A stretch of 15,354 nt of DNA from Rhodospirillales bacterium (GCA_026125865.1 JAHCKI010000024.1:1-15354), one strand, 5' to 3'; counted from the first letter of the stretch, positions 1-8,232 are shown. A program made the numbers and translations. The notes: generated by a model from the letters alone, not told the origin.

Positions 1-1
1 T

Positions 2-991
2 GGCGGCGGTGCCTGGGGTATTCAGGTCGGCGCGTACGGAGACAAGGGATCGGCGCTACGATCGGCGCAGAAAGCCATTCGACATGTCAAGGCCTTCGCC
101 CCGCAGGCATCGGTTCAGGTCGTCCATTCGAAAGGTCGCGGCAAGCGCAATTATCATCTCGCCAGAGTGCTTGACCTGGCTAAGGGAGATGCCTACGAAG
201 CCTGCCGCATCCTCAAGCAGAAGCGATTCAAATGCCTGGTATTGCGCGACCGGGACGCCGCCGATGTGCGCACCGCCAGCACCAGCGGATCTCGGATCGG
301 CACACCGTTTCCAAAACCGACGTTCTCCACCGCGGTTGCGGCCAACACGGCCGCGCCGGCGGAAGTCGGCAAGTCCGGGTCCTGGGGCGTCCAGGTCGGC
401 GCGTTCATCGGTATTGACCCCGCCCGTGACGCCGCTCGCGATGCCTCGGCCAACGTGACCAACCATTTGGCCTACGGCGTTCCCGCTGTCGTCAAGCGCA
501 CCTACCGCAACAAGCGCGGAACGCGGACCATGTACTTGGCGCGTGTCCATGGCGTCAGCAAGGAAAGCGCGTCATTGGCCTGCCGTCAGCTTCGCAACGA
601 CCGCAAGGACTGTATGGTTCTTCGCGTCTCCGACAACGTGGACATCGCCTGGGCGCCGTCCGGCAAGGAAGTTCCTGTGGTGGCGCAGGGCTCGACCCCA
701 AACTCCAGCGAAGGTTCGGGCTTTGGCGCCGCTTGGGGCGTTCAAGTTGGCGTCGTACCGACCAAGGGTTCCGCCGAAAAGATCGCGGCCAAGGCAATCG
801 CCACTTTGCCCGATCCGCTCGAGGCCGGTTCTATCAAGGTGGTTCCATTAGCCGCCAAGAAAGGCGGCACCCTCTATCGAGCGCGCGTCGTCGGCATCAC
901 CAAGCCCCAAGCGCATGACGCATGCCGCGCGCTCAAGACGCGAAAAATCCCGTGCATGGTGCTGCGAATGGAAGACCCCGACGCCGCCTGA
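2..991 (+). CDS. Triple SPOR-repeat protein, C-terminal part (probable D-alanyl-D-alanine carboxypeptidase)
   Basis: The reading frame is open from base 2 to the TGA at 989-991, giving 329 residues; the start lies outside the window. Three tandem SPOR-like modules are visible. Their conserved W-G-(I/V)-Q-V-G openings have Trp at residues 5, 128 and 245, and each closes with an A-C-R-x-L segment, nine residues between two cysteines, then a V-L-R strand (first pair C68/C78). SPOR domains bind septal peptidoglycan lacking stem peptides. Ala/Pro/Ser-rich linkers separate the modules. In Rhodospirillales this SPOR style commonly follows a serine D-Ala-D-Ala carboxypeptidase domain, so the missing N-terminus is probably that periplasmic enzyme; this is inference because no SxxK, SxN or KTG motif is in view. 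A septal SPOR protein without an enzyme domain is the alternative. A hairpin follows the stop. Confidence 0.8.
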   Translation, partial: GGGAWGIQVGAYGDKGSALRSAQKAIRHVKAFAPQASVQVVHSKGRGKRNYHLARVLDLAKGDAYEACRILKQKRFKCLVLRDRDAADVRTASTSGSRIGTPFPKPTFSTAVAANTAAPAEVGKSGSWGVQVGAFIGIDPARDAARDASANVTNHLAYGVPAVVKRTYRNKRGTRTMYLARVHGVSKESASLACRQLRNDRKDCMVLRVSDNVDIAWAPSGKEVPVVAQGSTPNSSEGSGFGAAWGVQVGVVPTKGSAEKIAAKAIATLPDPLEAGSIKVVPLAAKKGGTLYRARVVGITKPQAHDACRALKTRKIPCMVLRMEDPDAA

Positions 992-1002
992 GGCACTATT
1001 AG

Positions 1003-1028
1003 GCGATCAGGTCATCCAGCCTGATCGC
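1003..1028 (+). terminator. Hairpin after the SPOR gene
   Basis: A perfect 9-bp stem GCGATCAGG / CCTGATCGC (1003-1011 with 1020-1028) encloses an 8-base loop, starting 11 bases after the SPOR-protein stop. No T-run follows, so it would be a transcript-end or stability hairpin rather than a textbook intrinsic terminator. A TAAAAT hexamer at 1040-1045 could be a -10 for the next gene, but no matching -35 is seen. Confidence 0.5.
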
Positions 1029-1083
1029 AAGGGTTCGCTTAAAATTCCGCGCGAGAATCGGTGTACGGTGGCCACCGTCGATC

Positions 1084-1848
1084 ATGAACGTTTACCACAT
1101 CGGCTATCACAAGACCGGCAATACCTGGATCAACAACGTCCTCCTGCCGATGGTCCGGCCGGTGCTGGACGCCCGCGGCGTCCGCGTTCGATGCGATGAA
1201 AGCTTGTCCGGTTCACTGTTCGAAGACGATGTGACCCACCCGAAGGTGCTTGCGTCGCGAGACCCAAACGCGCGCGTCGTGATCTGCATCCGCAACCAGA
1301 CCACCATGTTCCCCTCCCTCTACTGGCTCTATGTGAAATCGGGCGGAAATCTCCGCTTCGAACACTACGTCACGAGCGCCATCAAGAACGGCAAGCTGCG
1401 TTACGACATCCTGGTGGCGGCCTATGTCGACGTGCTCGGACCGGACAACGTATTGGTGCTGGCTTACGAACAGTTGCGCACCGACCCGGCCGGATTCCTC
1501 GCCGAGGTCGCGTGTTTCTGGGGGCTCCCGCCCGACGGCCTACCGATCCGCGCCGTCGGCCAACGCGCCAATCCGTCACCCTCTCACGGCTTCGTGGAAG
1601 TCACCCGCCGCGCCAACGCGCTTCTGCACCCGAACACGAAGGCCGCTTTCATGCTAAGGCGCTTGCCGCAATTCCTATGGCTCGCTCTGGAGAAACCTTT
1701 CGCCATGAACGGCCGGCGCGGCCTCTACCACCGCGACGACCGCACAGTCATGGCGGGAATCGAAAAGGAATACGCCGCACCTAACCGGACGCTGACCGGA
1801 ACGGTGCCCATCGACCTTTCCGGCCACGGCTACCCCGGCGTGCCATAA
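1084..1848 (+). CDS. Sulfotransferase family protein
   Basis: This 254-residue protein fits the PAPS-dependent sulfotransferase fold, which transfers sulfate from 3'-phosphoadenylyl sulfate to a hydroxyl or amine. The phosphosulfate-binding loop is at residues 5-14 (H-I-G-Y-H-K-T-G-N-T), with Lys and Gly as expected. The 3'-phosphate site is the R-N-Q-T-T-M-F-P-S-L-Y stretch near residues 70-80. A V-L-V-L-A-Y-E-Q-L segment and a C-terminal N-R-x-L...G-Y-P tail are also typical of bacterial members. There is no signal peptide or membrane segment, so it should be cytosolic. ATG 1084 is the only good start, since an upstream in-frame GTG runs into TGA; the ribosome site is weak. The acceptor is unknown; a surface glycan or lipid is possible. 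No polysaccharide or sulfate-activation genes lie nearby. Confidence 0.82.
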   Translation: MNVYHIGYHKTGNTWINNVLLPMVRPVLDARGVRVRCDESLSGSLFEDDVTHPKVLASRDPNARVVICIRNQTTMFPSLYWLYVKSGGNLRFEHYVTSAIKNGKLRYDILVAAYVDVLGPDNVLVLAYEQLRTDPAGFLAEVACFWGLPPDGLPIRAVGQRANPSPSHGFVEVTRRANALLHPNTKAAFMLRRLPQFLWLALEKPFAMNGRRGLYHRDDRTVMAGIEKEYAAPNRTLTGTVPIDLSGHGYPGVP

Positions 1849-1884
1849 GGTTAGCGAAACTGTTGATCCGCTTACGACACGCGC

Positions 1885-1912
1885 TTGACAGCCGGAAAGA
1901 CGGCGGTAGAGT
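1885..1912 (+). promoter_or_regulatory. Likely sigma-70 type promoter of rpmG
   Basis: A perfect TTGACA (1885-1890) is followed after 16 bases by TAGAGT (1907-1912, four of six matches to TATAAT). It lies about 40 bases before the rpmG ATG, predicting a leader of roughly 30 bases. Confidence 0.6.
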
Positions 1913-1950
1913 GCCGAACTCATTTCGACAATGCCCGATGGAACCCGGTA

Positions 1951-2124
1951 ATGGCCAAAGCGAAACAGAGCACGATACTTGTCAGACTGGTGAGCACCGC
2001 CGACACCGGTTATTTTTACGTCGCCAAGAAGAATACGCGGACGGCGACCGGCAAGATGGAGTTCCGCAAGTATGATCCGCGGGCGCGGAAGCATGTGACC
2101 TTCAAGGAAGCCAAGATCAAATAG
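1951..2124 (+). CDS. rpmG: 50S ribosomal protein L33
   Basis: The product is 57 residues, close to the family length of about 55, and begins M-A-K-A-K. The core N-T-R-T-A-T-G-K-M-E-F-R-K-Y-D-P and the K-H-V-T-F-K-E-A-K end are diagnostic of L33, a component of the large ribosomal subunit near the E site. No cysteines are present, so this is the zinc-independent (C-minus) form. ATG 1951 is chosen because it matches the family N-terminus; an in-frame TTG at 1885 is part of the likely -35 box and would add an unrelated 22 residues. No clear Shine-Dalgarno sequence precedes the ATG, but a six-codon ORF (1931-1951) ends in TAATG overlapping it. The gene appears to be transcribed alone and converges on the CRP-family gene. 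Confidence 0.96.
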   Translation: MAKAKQSTILVRLVSTADTGYFYVAKKNTRTATGKMEFRKYDPRARKHVTFKEAKIK

Positions 2125-2125
2125 C

Positions 2126-2149
2126 CGGTCACGATCGGACCGCTCGGCT
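2126..2149. terminator. Weak hairpin between convergent rpmG and CRP-family gene
   Basis: CGGTC (2126-2130) pairs with GACCG (2138-2142) around seven bases, directly after the rpmG stop; an alternative pairing AGCCG / CGGCT (2123-2127 with 2145-2149) is followed by only TTT. It sits in the 35-base gap between convergent genes and might serve both, but the stem is short. Confidence 0.3.
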
Positions 2150-2159
2150 TTCCACGGAT

Positions 2160-2909
2160 TCAGCCTCGAACGTCTTCCACCATTTTTTCAAGCCGTTCTA
2201 CATCGTGAACGATCAGCGCATCCTTGGTGCGTTTGACGATGCCCTTGCGCGCCAGATCGTTCATCACCCGGGCGACGGATTCCCGCGTCGTGCTGATGCG
2301 GCTGGCGATGTCTCCGTGTAGCGGAATCGGTTGAATTCGCGACGTTGTGACGTCGACCATGTGCCTTTTCGCCTGCCTCAGCAGTTCCGCCTGTACGCGG
2401 CTTTGCGCGGCCATGGTGCTCAAATCCATGATCCGTTCGTCGGCCGTCCGAATGATCGCGGTCAGGCGTTGCATGACGGCAAGGGCGGCCGATGGATACT
2501 TGAGGATGGTATCCACGAACAGCGGCCCCGGCATGATCGCGAGGTGGGTGTCCGTGATCGCCACGACACCCGCCGATCGCGGCCCGCCGTCGATGGCCGA
2601 CAACTCGCCGAAGACGGACCCCGGGGCCAACTCGTCGAAGGCGATTTCCCGCCCCGACACCGAGAAATTCACGATCCGGATGCGGCCGCCGATGAGGAAA
2701 AAGACGTCCGTGGTGCATTCGCCGTGGTCAAGGATCTGCTCCTGGGGAGCGAAGCGCCGGTAGTGGCACCGTCGTTCCAAATCGCCGAGAGTATCGCGAT
2801 CAAGCCCACGGAAAACCAAGGTCGAAGCGAAAAAATCGATCTTGTCGGCACCCGGCGTTCGCACACTGTGCGTAGTCGCCGGACATTGGACGTTGACCGT
2901 CGTCTCCAT
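2160..2909 (-). CDS. CRP/FNR-family transcriptional regulator
   Basis: This 249-residue protein has an N-terminal cyclic-nucleotide-binding beta-roll (about residues 25-145), a long dimerisation helix (about 145-182) and a C-terminal winged helix (about 190-245). The phosphate-binding cassette F-G-E-L...G-P-R-S (F100 to S112) keeps the Glu, Arg and Ser that contact cAMP in CRP, so a cyclic nucleotide ligand is plausible. The recognition helix around residues 207-219 (S-T-T-R-E-S-V-A-R-V-M-N-D) is typical of the superfamily. Cysteines at 9, 48 and 65 do not form the FNR iron-sulfur pattern. ATG 2909 has a GGAAGCGGA-like ribosome site. The gene is alone on its transcript, convergent with rpmG; its targets cannot be read from this window. 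Confidence 0.9.
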   Translation of the reverse strand: METTVNVQCPATTHSVRTPGADKIDFFASTLVFRGLDRDTLGDLERRCHYRRFAPQEQILDHGECTTDVFFLIGGRIRIVNFSVSGREIAFDELAPGSVFGELSAIDGGPRSAGVVAITDTHLAIMPGPLFVDTILKYPSAALAVMQRLTAIIRTADERIMDLSTMAAQSRVQAELLRQAKRHMVDVTTSRIQPIPLHGDIASRISTTRESVARVMNDLARKGIVKRTKDALIVHDVERLEKMVEDVRG

Positions 2910-2998
2910 GATTTCCGCTTCCCACGCTTAGCCAACTGCGATCTCCGATCACCTTGCACCAAGTCCGGTAAAGGAAGCGTAAGAGGCGCGCACCCGTG

Positions 2999-3020
2999 AG
3001 GCTCAGGCTGGCCTGAGCCT
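2999..3020. terminator. Hairpin downstream of the GGT-family gene
   Basis: A perfect 9-bp stem AGGCTCAGG / CCTGAGCCT (2999-3007 with 3012-3020) encloses CTGG. It lies about 46 bases beyond the stop of the minus-strand GGT-family gene and upstream of the CRP-family start. There is no T-run on either side, so it could be a factor-dependent terminator or a repeat-type element. Confidence 0.4.
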
Positions 3021-3066
3021 ATCGCGAACGACATCGGGAAGCGCCGGGTAGCGTGAGAAACCGACC

Positions 3067-4641
3067 CTACACGACCAGGGCGACGCCGCCCCGTCGCGGG
3101 TCGCCGGCGCCGTTCATGCGTCCATCTCCCTCCCTGCGGACGGCATGGACGCCGCCGAAGAACATGTTCTGTCGTTCCCAGCGATCGACGGTGGTGAACG
3201 GCTCGTCCCGCGCATCGGCCAGGGCATCGCCGATACCGGGTTCGATGCTGAGCGTTTCGCCTTCGAGATGCATCCGCGGCATGGCCACCGCGTCCTCGAT
3301 CGGCATTTTGAATACCAACAGGTTCAGCAAGACCTGTAGGATCGCGGTTCGAAGTCGATTGGAGCCGCCCGAACCCAGGACGGTGACGCCGCCGTCCGGG
3401 GTCAGGGCGATGGTCGGGCACATCATGGAACTGAGGCGAGCGTCGCGCGGCCAATGCCCGAACCCGTGGGGATTGATGTCGTCTTCCCCGAGGATGTTGT
3501 TGAGCATGATGCCGGTTCCGGGAGCGATATAACCCGCCCCTTCGCCATTGGTCAGCGAAAGCCCGGCGGCGTTGCCATCGGCGTCGATCACGCTGATATG
3601 GGTCGTACCGCGCGTCATCCACGGCCGCCCGAGCAGATGTTGGCGATAGGCATCCACCAGCGCGGGATCGAGAAACGTCCGCGCCGCCGCATCCGGCGTC
3701 ATCTCGTGCAGGTCTTGTTCGAGGCGCGCGCGGTTTGTCGCGCCCATGACTCGGCTCAAATGCTGGATATGACCGGCGCTTGCAAATCCGCTCGCGGCGA
3801 AATCGTCATCGCTCAACAAAGCCAATGCGAAAGCGATAAGAATACCGCCGTTGGAAGGTGGCGGATTCATTAGGAGGCGGGCCGAAAATGCGTCCACCGC
3901 CAGCGGCATCCGCCGTTCGACTCGGTAGCCGGCAAAATCATCCGCCGTCAAATGCCCGCCGTGAGCTTTGCAGTCCGCCGCCACCGCCTGGGCGATCTCG
4001 CCGCGGTAAAACAGGTCTTCGCCCTCGATGGAGAGGGTTTCCAGGGCGTCCGCGAATTCGGGCAACCTAAGAAGGTCGCCTTCGCCAACCAGCTTCTCCG
4101 GATCGCCGGGACGAGCGAACAACGTTCGGGAAGCCTCGGTACTTTTGAAAATGGGGGAGATGATCCCGAAAAAGTAAGCCTGCAAGGAATTCATCTCGAT
4201 GCCATCGCGGGCCAGCGCAATGGCGGGTTCGACGACGCGGCGAATGGGCATGAAGCCCAGTTCGCGATGAACCTCGAAAAGGCCGCGTACGGCGCCCGGC
4301 GTGGCGATCGAGCCCATGCCGATGTGGAATTCCTGCTGAACCGGACCGAAATCGGCGACGATCGGATAGAATTCGACGTCGTTCGACGGCCGCCGGGCTT
4401 TCGGCGTCTGCGGGAAGAAGTCGTAGATGACGGGGCGTTGTGTCCGCCCCCCTTGTCCCGTGCGGGCAAGCAGAAAACCGCCGCCGCCCAACGATGCGAG
4501 CACCGGTTCGGCCACACACGCGGCGCACATGGCGGCGAGCACCGCGTCGAACGCATTGCCGCCGTCGTCGAGAATGGCGGTGGCGGCGCGTCCCGTCGCG
4601 GGATGCCCACAGGCAACGATCCCCCCCTTCTTGCTTTTCAT
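3067..4641 (-). CDS. Gamma-glutamyltransferase-family protein, probably cytosolic
   Basis: The 524-residue product is an N-terminal-nucleophile hydrolase of the gamma-glutamyltranspeptidase family, which self-cleaves before a threonine and transfers or hydrolyses gamma-glutamyl groups. The nucleophile is T346 in G-T-T-H-I-S-V-I-D, giving a large chain of about 345 residues and a small one of about 179. S404-S405-M406 and the oxyanion-type G-S-G-G-S (G425, G426) are present. There is no signal peptide, unlike the periplasmic E. coli enzyme (about 580 residues). The D-x-R-E-x-A-P segment that carries the glutamate-binding Arg is replaced by Y-D-F-F-P-Q-T-P near residue 73, so substrate and activity may differ (hydrolase or amidohydrolase are possible). 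A strong GGAGGAG ribosome site (4651-4645) fixes the ATG. The gene is divergent from the exported protein at 4913. Confidence 0.88.
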   Translation of the reverse strand: MKSKKGGIVACGHPATGRAATAILDDGGNAFDAVLAAMCAACVAEPVLASLGGGGFLLARTGQGGRTQRPVIYDFFPQTPKARRPSNDVEFYPIVADFGPVQQEFHIGMGSIATPGAVRGLFEVHRELGFMPIRRVVEPAIALARDGIEMNSLQAYFFGIISPIFKSTEASRTLFARPGDPEKLVGEGDLLRLPEFADALETLSIEGEDLFYRGEIAQAVAADCKAHGGHLTADDFAGYRVERRMPLAVDAFSARLLMNPPPSNGGILIAFALALLSDDDFAASGFASAGHIQHLSRVMGATNRARLEQDLHEMTPDAAARTFLDPALVDAYRQHLLGRPWMTRGTTHISVIDADGNAAGLSLTNGEGAGYIAPGTGIMLNNILGEDDINPHGFGHWPRDARLSSMMCPTIALTPDGGVTVLGSGGSNRLRTAILQVLLNLLVFKMPIEDAVAMPRMHLEGETLSIEPGIGDALADARDEPFTTVDRWERQNMFFGGVHAVRREGDGRMNGAGDPRRGGVALVV

Positions 4642-4681
4642 GCTCTCCTCCGGGACATGCGTGCGGTCGCTGGGTCAAGGT

Positions 4682-4710
4682 TGGGTAATGGCTGCTTTTG
4701 GAGGTGTCAA
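4682..4710 (-). promoter_or_regulatory. Candidate promoter of the GGT-family gene
   Basis: On the minus strand a perfect TTGACA (4710-4705) is followed after 17 bases by TACCCA (4687-4682), a poor -10 match. It is the only good -35 upstream of the GGT-family start, about 41 bases from the ATG. Low certainty. Confidence 0.3.
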
Positions 4711-4777
4711 CAAACCGTCACCACGATCACAAGCGCCGATGACCCGCGGAAAGGGTCTTTCGGCGAACCGGCAGGCG

Positions 4778-4807
4778 TTGACAGGGCGGGTTCACTCGGT
4801 CGATCAT
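4778..4807 (+). promoter_or_regulatory. Candidate promoter of the exported 205-residue protein
   Basis: A perfect TTGACA (4778-4783) is followed after 18 bases by GATCAT (4802-4807), a weak -10. The element lies about 105 bases before the ATG. Downstream, two imperfect direct repeats, GATCATCTGACC (4802-4813) and GATCATTTGCCC (4838-4849), match at 10 of 12 positions and start 36 bases apart. Confidence 0.3.
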
Positions 4808-4912
4808 CTGACCTGTTCGAACATCCCGATCGTTCTTGATCATTTGCCCGGTTTTTCACTTTTTTCAAACCGAGCCGCGGATCGCGGCACTAACCGGCGC
4901 GAGGAGCATATC

Positions 4913-5530
4913 ATGAATGGGTTCCGTGGTTTTTTGGCCGGTTGCGTCGTCCTCGCGCTCGCCCTCCATCTGCCGGTTGCCGGCGTGGCGCAGGAAACGA
5001 CACGCGGTCTCGTCAACGCCGTATCGTTCTCGCCACTCCCCGGTGACGCGCCGCTGCGGGTTCGCACGTTGGACAATTCCGCTACCGCCATTGCACTGCG
5101 GGAAGAGCTGGAAGGAGCGCTTCGCTTCAACGGCTTTCCGGTGACGAAAGGCGACACGCCCTTGGTGCTGACACTCGACAGCAAGGAATTGATCGGCAGT
5201 TGGGACGACCGGGGTGGCGCCCTGATCGAGGCCGATCGCGGTTACGACGAAACCCTTCGCAAGGACACTGATCGCTACGTGCTCAACATCTTCAATAGCC
5301 GCAAGGGCGGCCTGATCAATCGGGGTGAGAAGTCGGGACGGGTCCAGCGAACCCGCTATCGCCTGGACGCGACCCTCGCGGATACGCGGACAGGCCAGAC
5401 CATCTGGCACGGTTGGGCGGTCGCCGATTTTGCCGGCGGTGACCGCGACGCGTTGATGAAGTCCATGATTCCAGCGCTCACCGACACCTTTAGTCAATCG
5501 GTCCAGCAACAGCCGTTCACGGTACGCTGA
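4913..5530 (+). CDS. Exported protein of unknown function
   Basis: I do not recognise this 205-residue protein. Residues 1-26 form a clear Sec signal peptide (a hydrophobic run near residues 6-20, then P-V-A-G-V-A before Q27); no lipobox cysteine follows, so it should be a soluble periplasmic protein. The mature part looks mixed alpha/beta: a strand-helix-strand region (about residues 45-85), a charged Asp/Arg-rich centre (about 90-145) and a closing T-G-Q-T-I-W-H-G-W-A segment near residue 165, a strand pattern also seen in small envelope accessory proteins. ATG 4913 is chosen over upstream in-frame starts because GAGGAG (4901-4906) sits six bases before it and the signal peptide begins there. 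The gene is divergent from the GGT-family gene and ends 96 bases before hisZ. Confidence 0.8.
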   Translation: MNGFRGFLAGCVVLALALHLPVAGVAQETTRGLVNAVSFSPLPGDAPLRVRTLDNSATAIALREELEGALRFNGFPVTKGDTPLVLTLDSKELIGSWDDRGGALIEADRGYDETLRKDTDRYVLNIFNSRKGGLINRGEKSGRVQRTRYRLDATLADTRTGQTIWHGWAVADFAGGDRDALMKSMIPALTDTFSQSVQQQPFTVR

Positions 5531-5626
5531 CACTGGTGCCGGACGTTTCCCCAGATTCCGCAAGCGAACAAAGTTTCCCATGTTTAGGCGCGCCGAAGTC
5601 GGCGCCGAAATGACCAGGTGTGAATA

Positions 5627-6799
5627 GTGAAAGACGACCGAGTACAAACACTTCTGCCGGCCGGCGTCATGGACGTTTTGCCGCCGAACGCCGCGTTCGA
5701 GGCGGCGATGATCACTCGATTGATGACGCGTTTTGCCGGCTTCGGTTACGAGCAGGTCAAGCCGCCGCTGATCGAATTCGAGGATGCCCTGCTTTTGGGC
5801 CCCGGTTCGGCGTTGGCGGCGCAGACCTTCCGCCTCATGGACCCGGTTTCGCAGCGGATGCTGGCGCTGCGTCCGGACATGACCATGCAGGTGGCAAGAA
5901 TCGCAAAAGAGCGGCTGGCCCATGCCCCTCGGCCTTTGCGCCTCAGCTACGCGGGTCAGGTGGTGCGCGTGCGCGGATCACAATTGCGTCCGACGCGGCA
6001 ATTCGGTCAAGTGGGCGCGGAAATCATCGGTGCACCGGAGCCGGCGGCGGATGCGGAAGTCATTCTGATGGCCGTCGAGGGATTGTCCGATCTCGGTGTC
6101 GGCGCATTGACCGTCGATTTGGGTATTCCGACGCTCGTCACCGAGATTCTCGCTGAGCGGAAACTGGACCGGAAAAAGCGGGCACGGCTTCGCACCGCCC
6201 TTGATCGCAAGGACGCGCGCGCCATCGCCGACCTGACACCCTTTCTCGATACCGCGACGGCGTCCCTTCTCGCCAAGTTGGCGACCATCGCCGGCCCCGG
6301 CGAACATGTACTGAGCAAGCTGGCGAAATTGACTCTCCCGGATCGCGCCGTATCTGAACTGGAAAAGATCGCGGATGTTTTTGAACGCGTTCGTTCCGCC
6401 GCGCCGGCTATATTGATCGGTATTGACCCGGTTGAAAGCCGCGGTTTCGAGTATCATCAAGGCGTTACGTTCGCTTTGTTCGCGGCCGGCGTTTGCGGCG
6501 AACTCGGGCGCGGCGGCCGCTACTTGGCCGGCGATGACGGTGGCGGCGAGGCGGCGACGGGTGTAACCCTGTTCATGGATTCGGTGTTAAGATCGCTGTC
6601 GCCGGCGAAACCCGAGAACCGTGTATTCGTGCCCGTCGATACGCCGCGAACGGTCGGTGAAGGCTTGCGCGACAAGGGCTGGATTACGGTTTGCGGATTG
6701 CGCGCCGTCCCCGATTTAGCCACCGAAGCCGGTCGTCTGGGCTGTACGCATGTGGTCATCGGCGAAGACGTGCGCGACCTCATGGCCGTCATCGATTAG
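5627..6799 (+). CDS. hisZ: ATP phosphoribosyltransferase regulatory subunit HisZ
   Basis: This 390-residue protein is a histidyl-tRNA synthetase-like paralogue. HisZ forms a hetero-octamer with the short form of HisG and confers histidine feedback on the first step of histidine synthesis in the cytosol. Visible marks are the N-terminal L-L-P-A-G-V-M-D-V-L-P-P, the class II motif 2-like L-R-P-D-M-T-M-Q-V-A-R-I-A near residues 84-96, and G-R-G-G-R-Y near residue 294. It lacks the anticodon-binding domain of a true synthetase, and its length fits HisZ. The start is GTG 5627, with AGGTG (5616-5620) at suitable spacing; the next in-frame ATG (5669) would remove the conserved N-terminus. It lies 36 bases before purA, a pairing common in alphaproteobacteria. 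No hisG is in view. Confidence 0.93.
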   Translation: MKDDRVQTLLPAGVMDVLPPNAAFEAAMITRLMTRFAGFGYEQVKPPLIEFEDALLLGPGSALAAQTFRLMDPVSQRMLALRPDMTMQVARIAKERLAHAPRPLRLSYAGQVVRVRGSQLRPTRQFGQVGAEIIGAPEPAADAEVILMAVEGLSDLGVGALTVDLGIPTLVTEILAERKLDRKKRARLRTALDRKDARAIADLTPFLDTATASLLAKLATIAGPGEHVLSKLAKLTLPDRAVSELEKIADVFERVRSAAPAILIGIDPVESRGFEYHQGVTFALFAAGVCGELGRGGRYLAGDDGGGEAATGVTLFMDSVLRSLSPAKPENRVFVPVDTPRTVGEGLRDKGWITVCGLRAVPDLATEAGRLGCTHVVIGEDVRDLMAVID

Positions 6800-6835
6800 A
6801 GGGCGGCAACGAACCCTAAGATAGGAAGGAACGTC

Positions 6836-8128
<1,293 letters not shown>

Positions 8129-8153
8129 CGGTAATTGCTCTTTAGTCCACATA

Positions 8154-8181
8154 TTGTGAAAGGACACGCACTCGCTATCCT
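8154..8181 (+). promoter_or_regulatory. Candidate promoter of the RND efflux operon
   Basis: TTGTGA (8154-8159) and TATCCT (8176-8181) are separated by 16 bases; each matches the sigma-70 consensus at four of six positions. Transcription would begin near 8188, leaving a leader of about 78 bases before the ATG at 8266. Confidence 0.4.
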
Positions 8182-8187
8182 GATCCC

Positions 8188-8204
8188 CATATTTAGGGTA
8201 TATG
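8188..8204. promoter_or_regulatory. Putative operator: inverted repeat at the predicted transcription start
   Basis: CATAT (8188-8192) and ATATG (8200-8204) form an inverted repeat around seven bases. It overlaps the start point predicted from the candidate promoter, where repressors of efflux operons often bind. The half-sites are short, so chance is not excluded. Confidence 0.3.
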
Positions 8205-8210
8205 AACCAA

Positions 8211-8232
8211 CCAATCAGGGAGCCTCGATTGG
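8211..8232. promoter_or_regulatory. Second inverted repeat in the efflux leader
   Basis: CCAATCAGG (8211-8219) pairs with CCT-C-GATTGG (8223-8232), nine base pairs with one bulged C around GAG. It ends 33 bases before the start codon of the membrane-fusion gene. It could be an operator or an RNA hairpin in the leader; the ribosome site (AAGGGAG, 8254-8260) stays free. Confidence 0.35.

Noticed and set aside
9..550. Overlapping open frames on both strands opposite the first gene
   Set aside because: The continuous frame from base 2 carries three SPOR repeats; the others are Arg/Pro-rich shadows.
1885..1950. TTG start giving a 79-residue L33
   Set aside because: The extra residues do not belong to L33, and the TTG lies in the likely -35 box.
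2669..3622. Minus-strand 317-residue open frame
   Set aside because: It overlaps the end of the GGT-family gene and the start of the CRP-family gene in another frame, is very Arg-rich and has no recognisable motif; a shadow of GC-rich coding DNA.
3952..4839. Plus-strand 295-residue open frame
   Set aside because: It is antisense to the GGT-family gene, whose catalytic motifs and strong ribosome site make that gene the real one.
4427..4912. N-terminal extension of the exported protein to an ATG at 4427
   Set aside because: The extension would run antisense through the GGT-family start and bury the signal peptide; ATG 4913 has a good ribosome site.
4865..5923. Minus-strand 352-residue open frame
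   Set aside because: It is antisense to the exported protein and the hisZ start, with composition typical of a shadow and no ribosome site or domain recognised.
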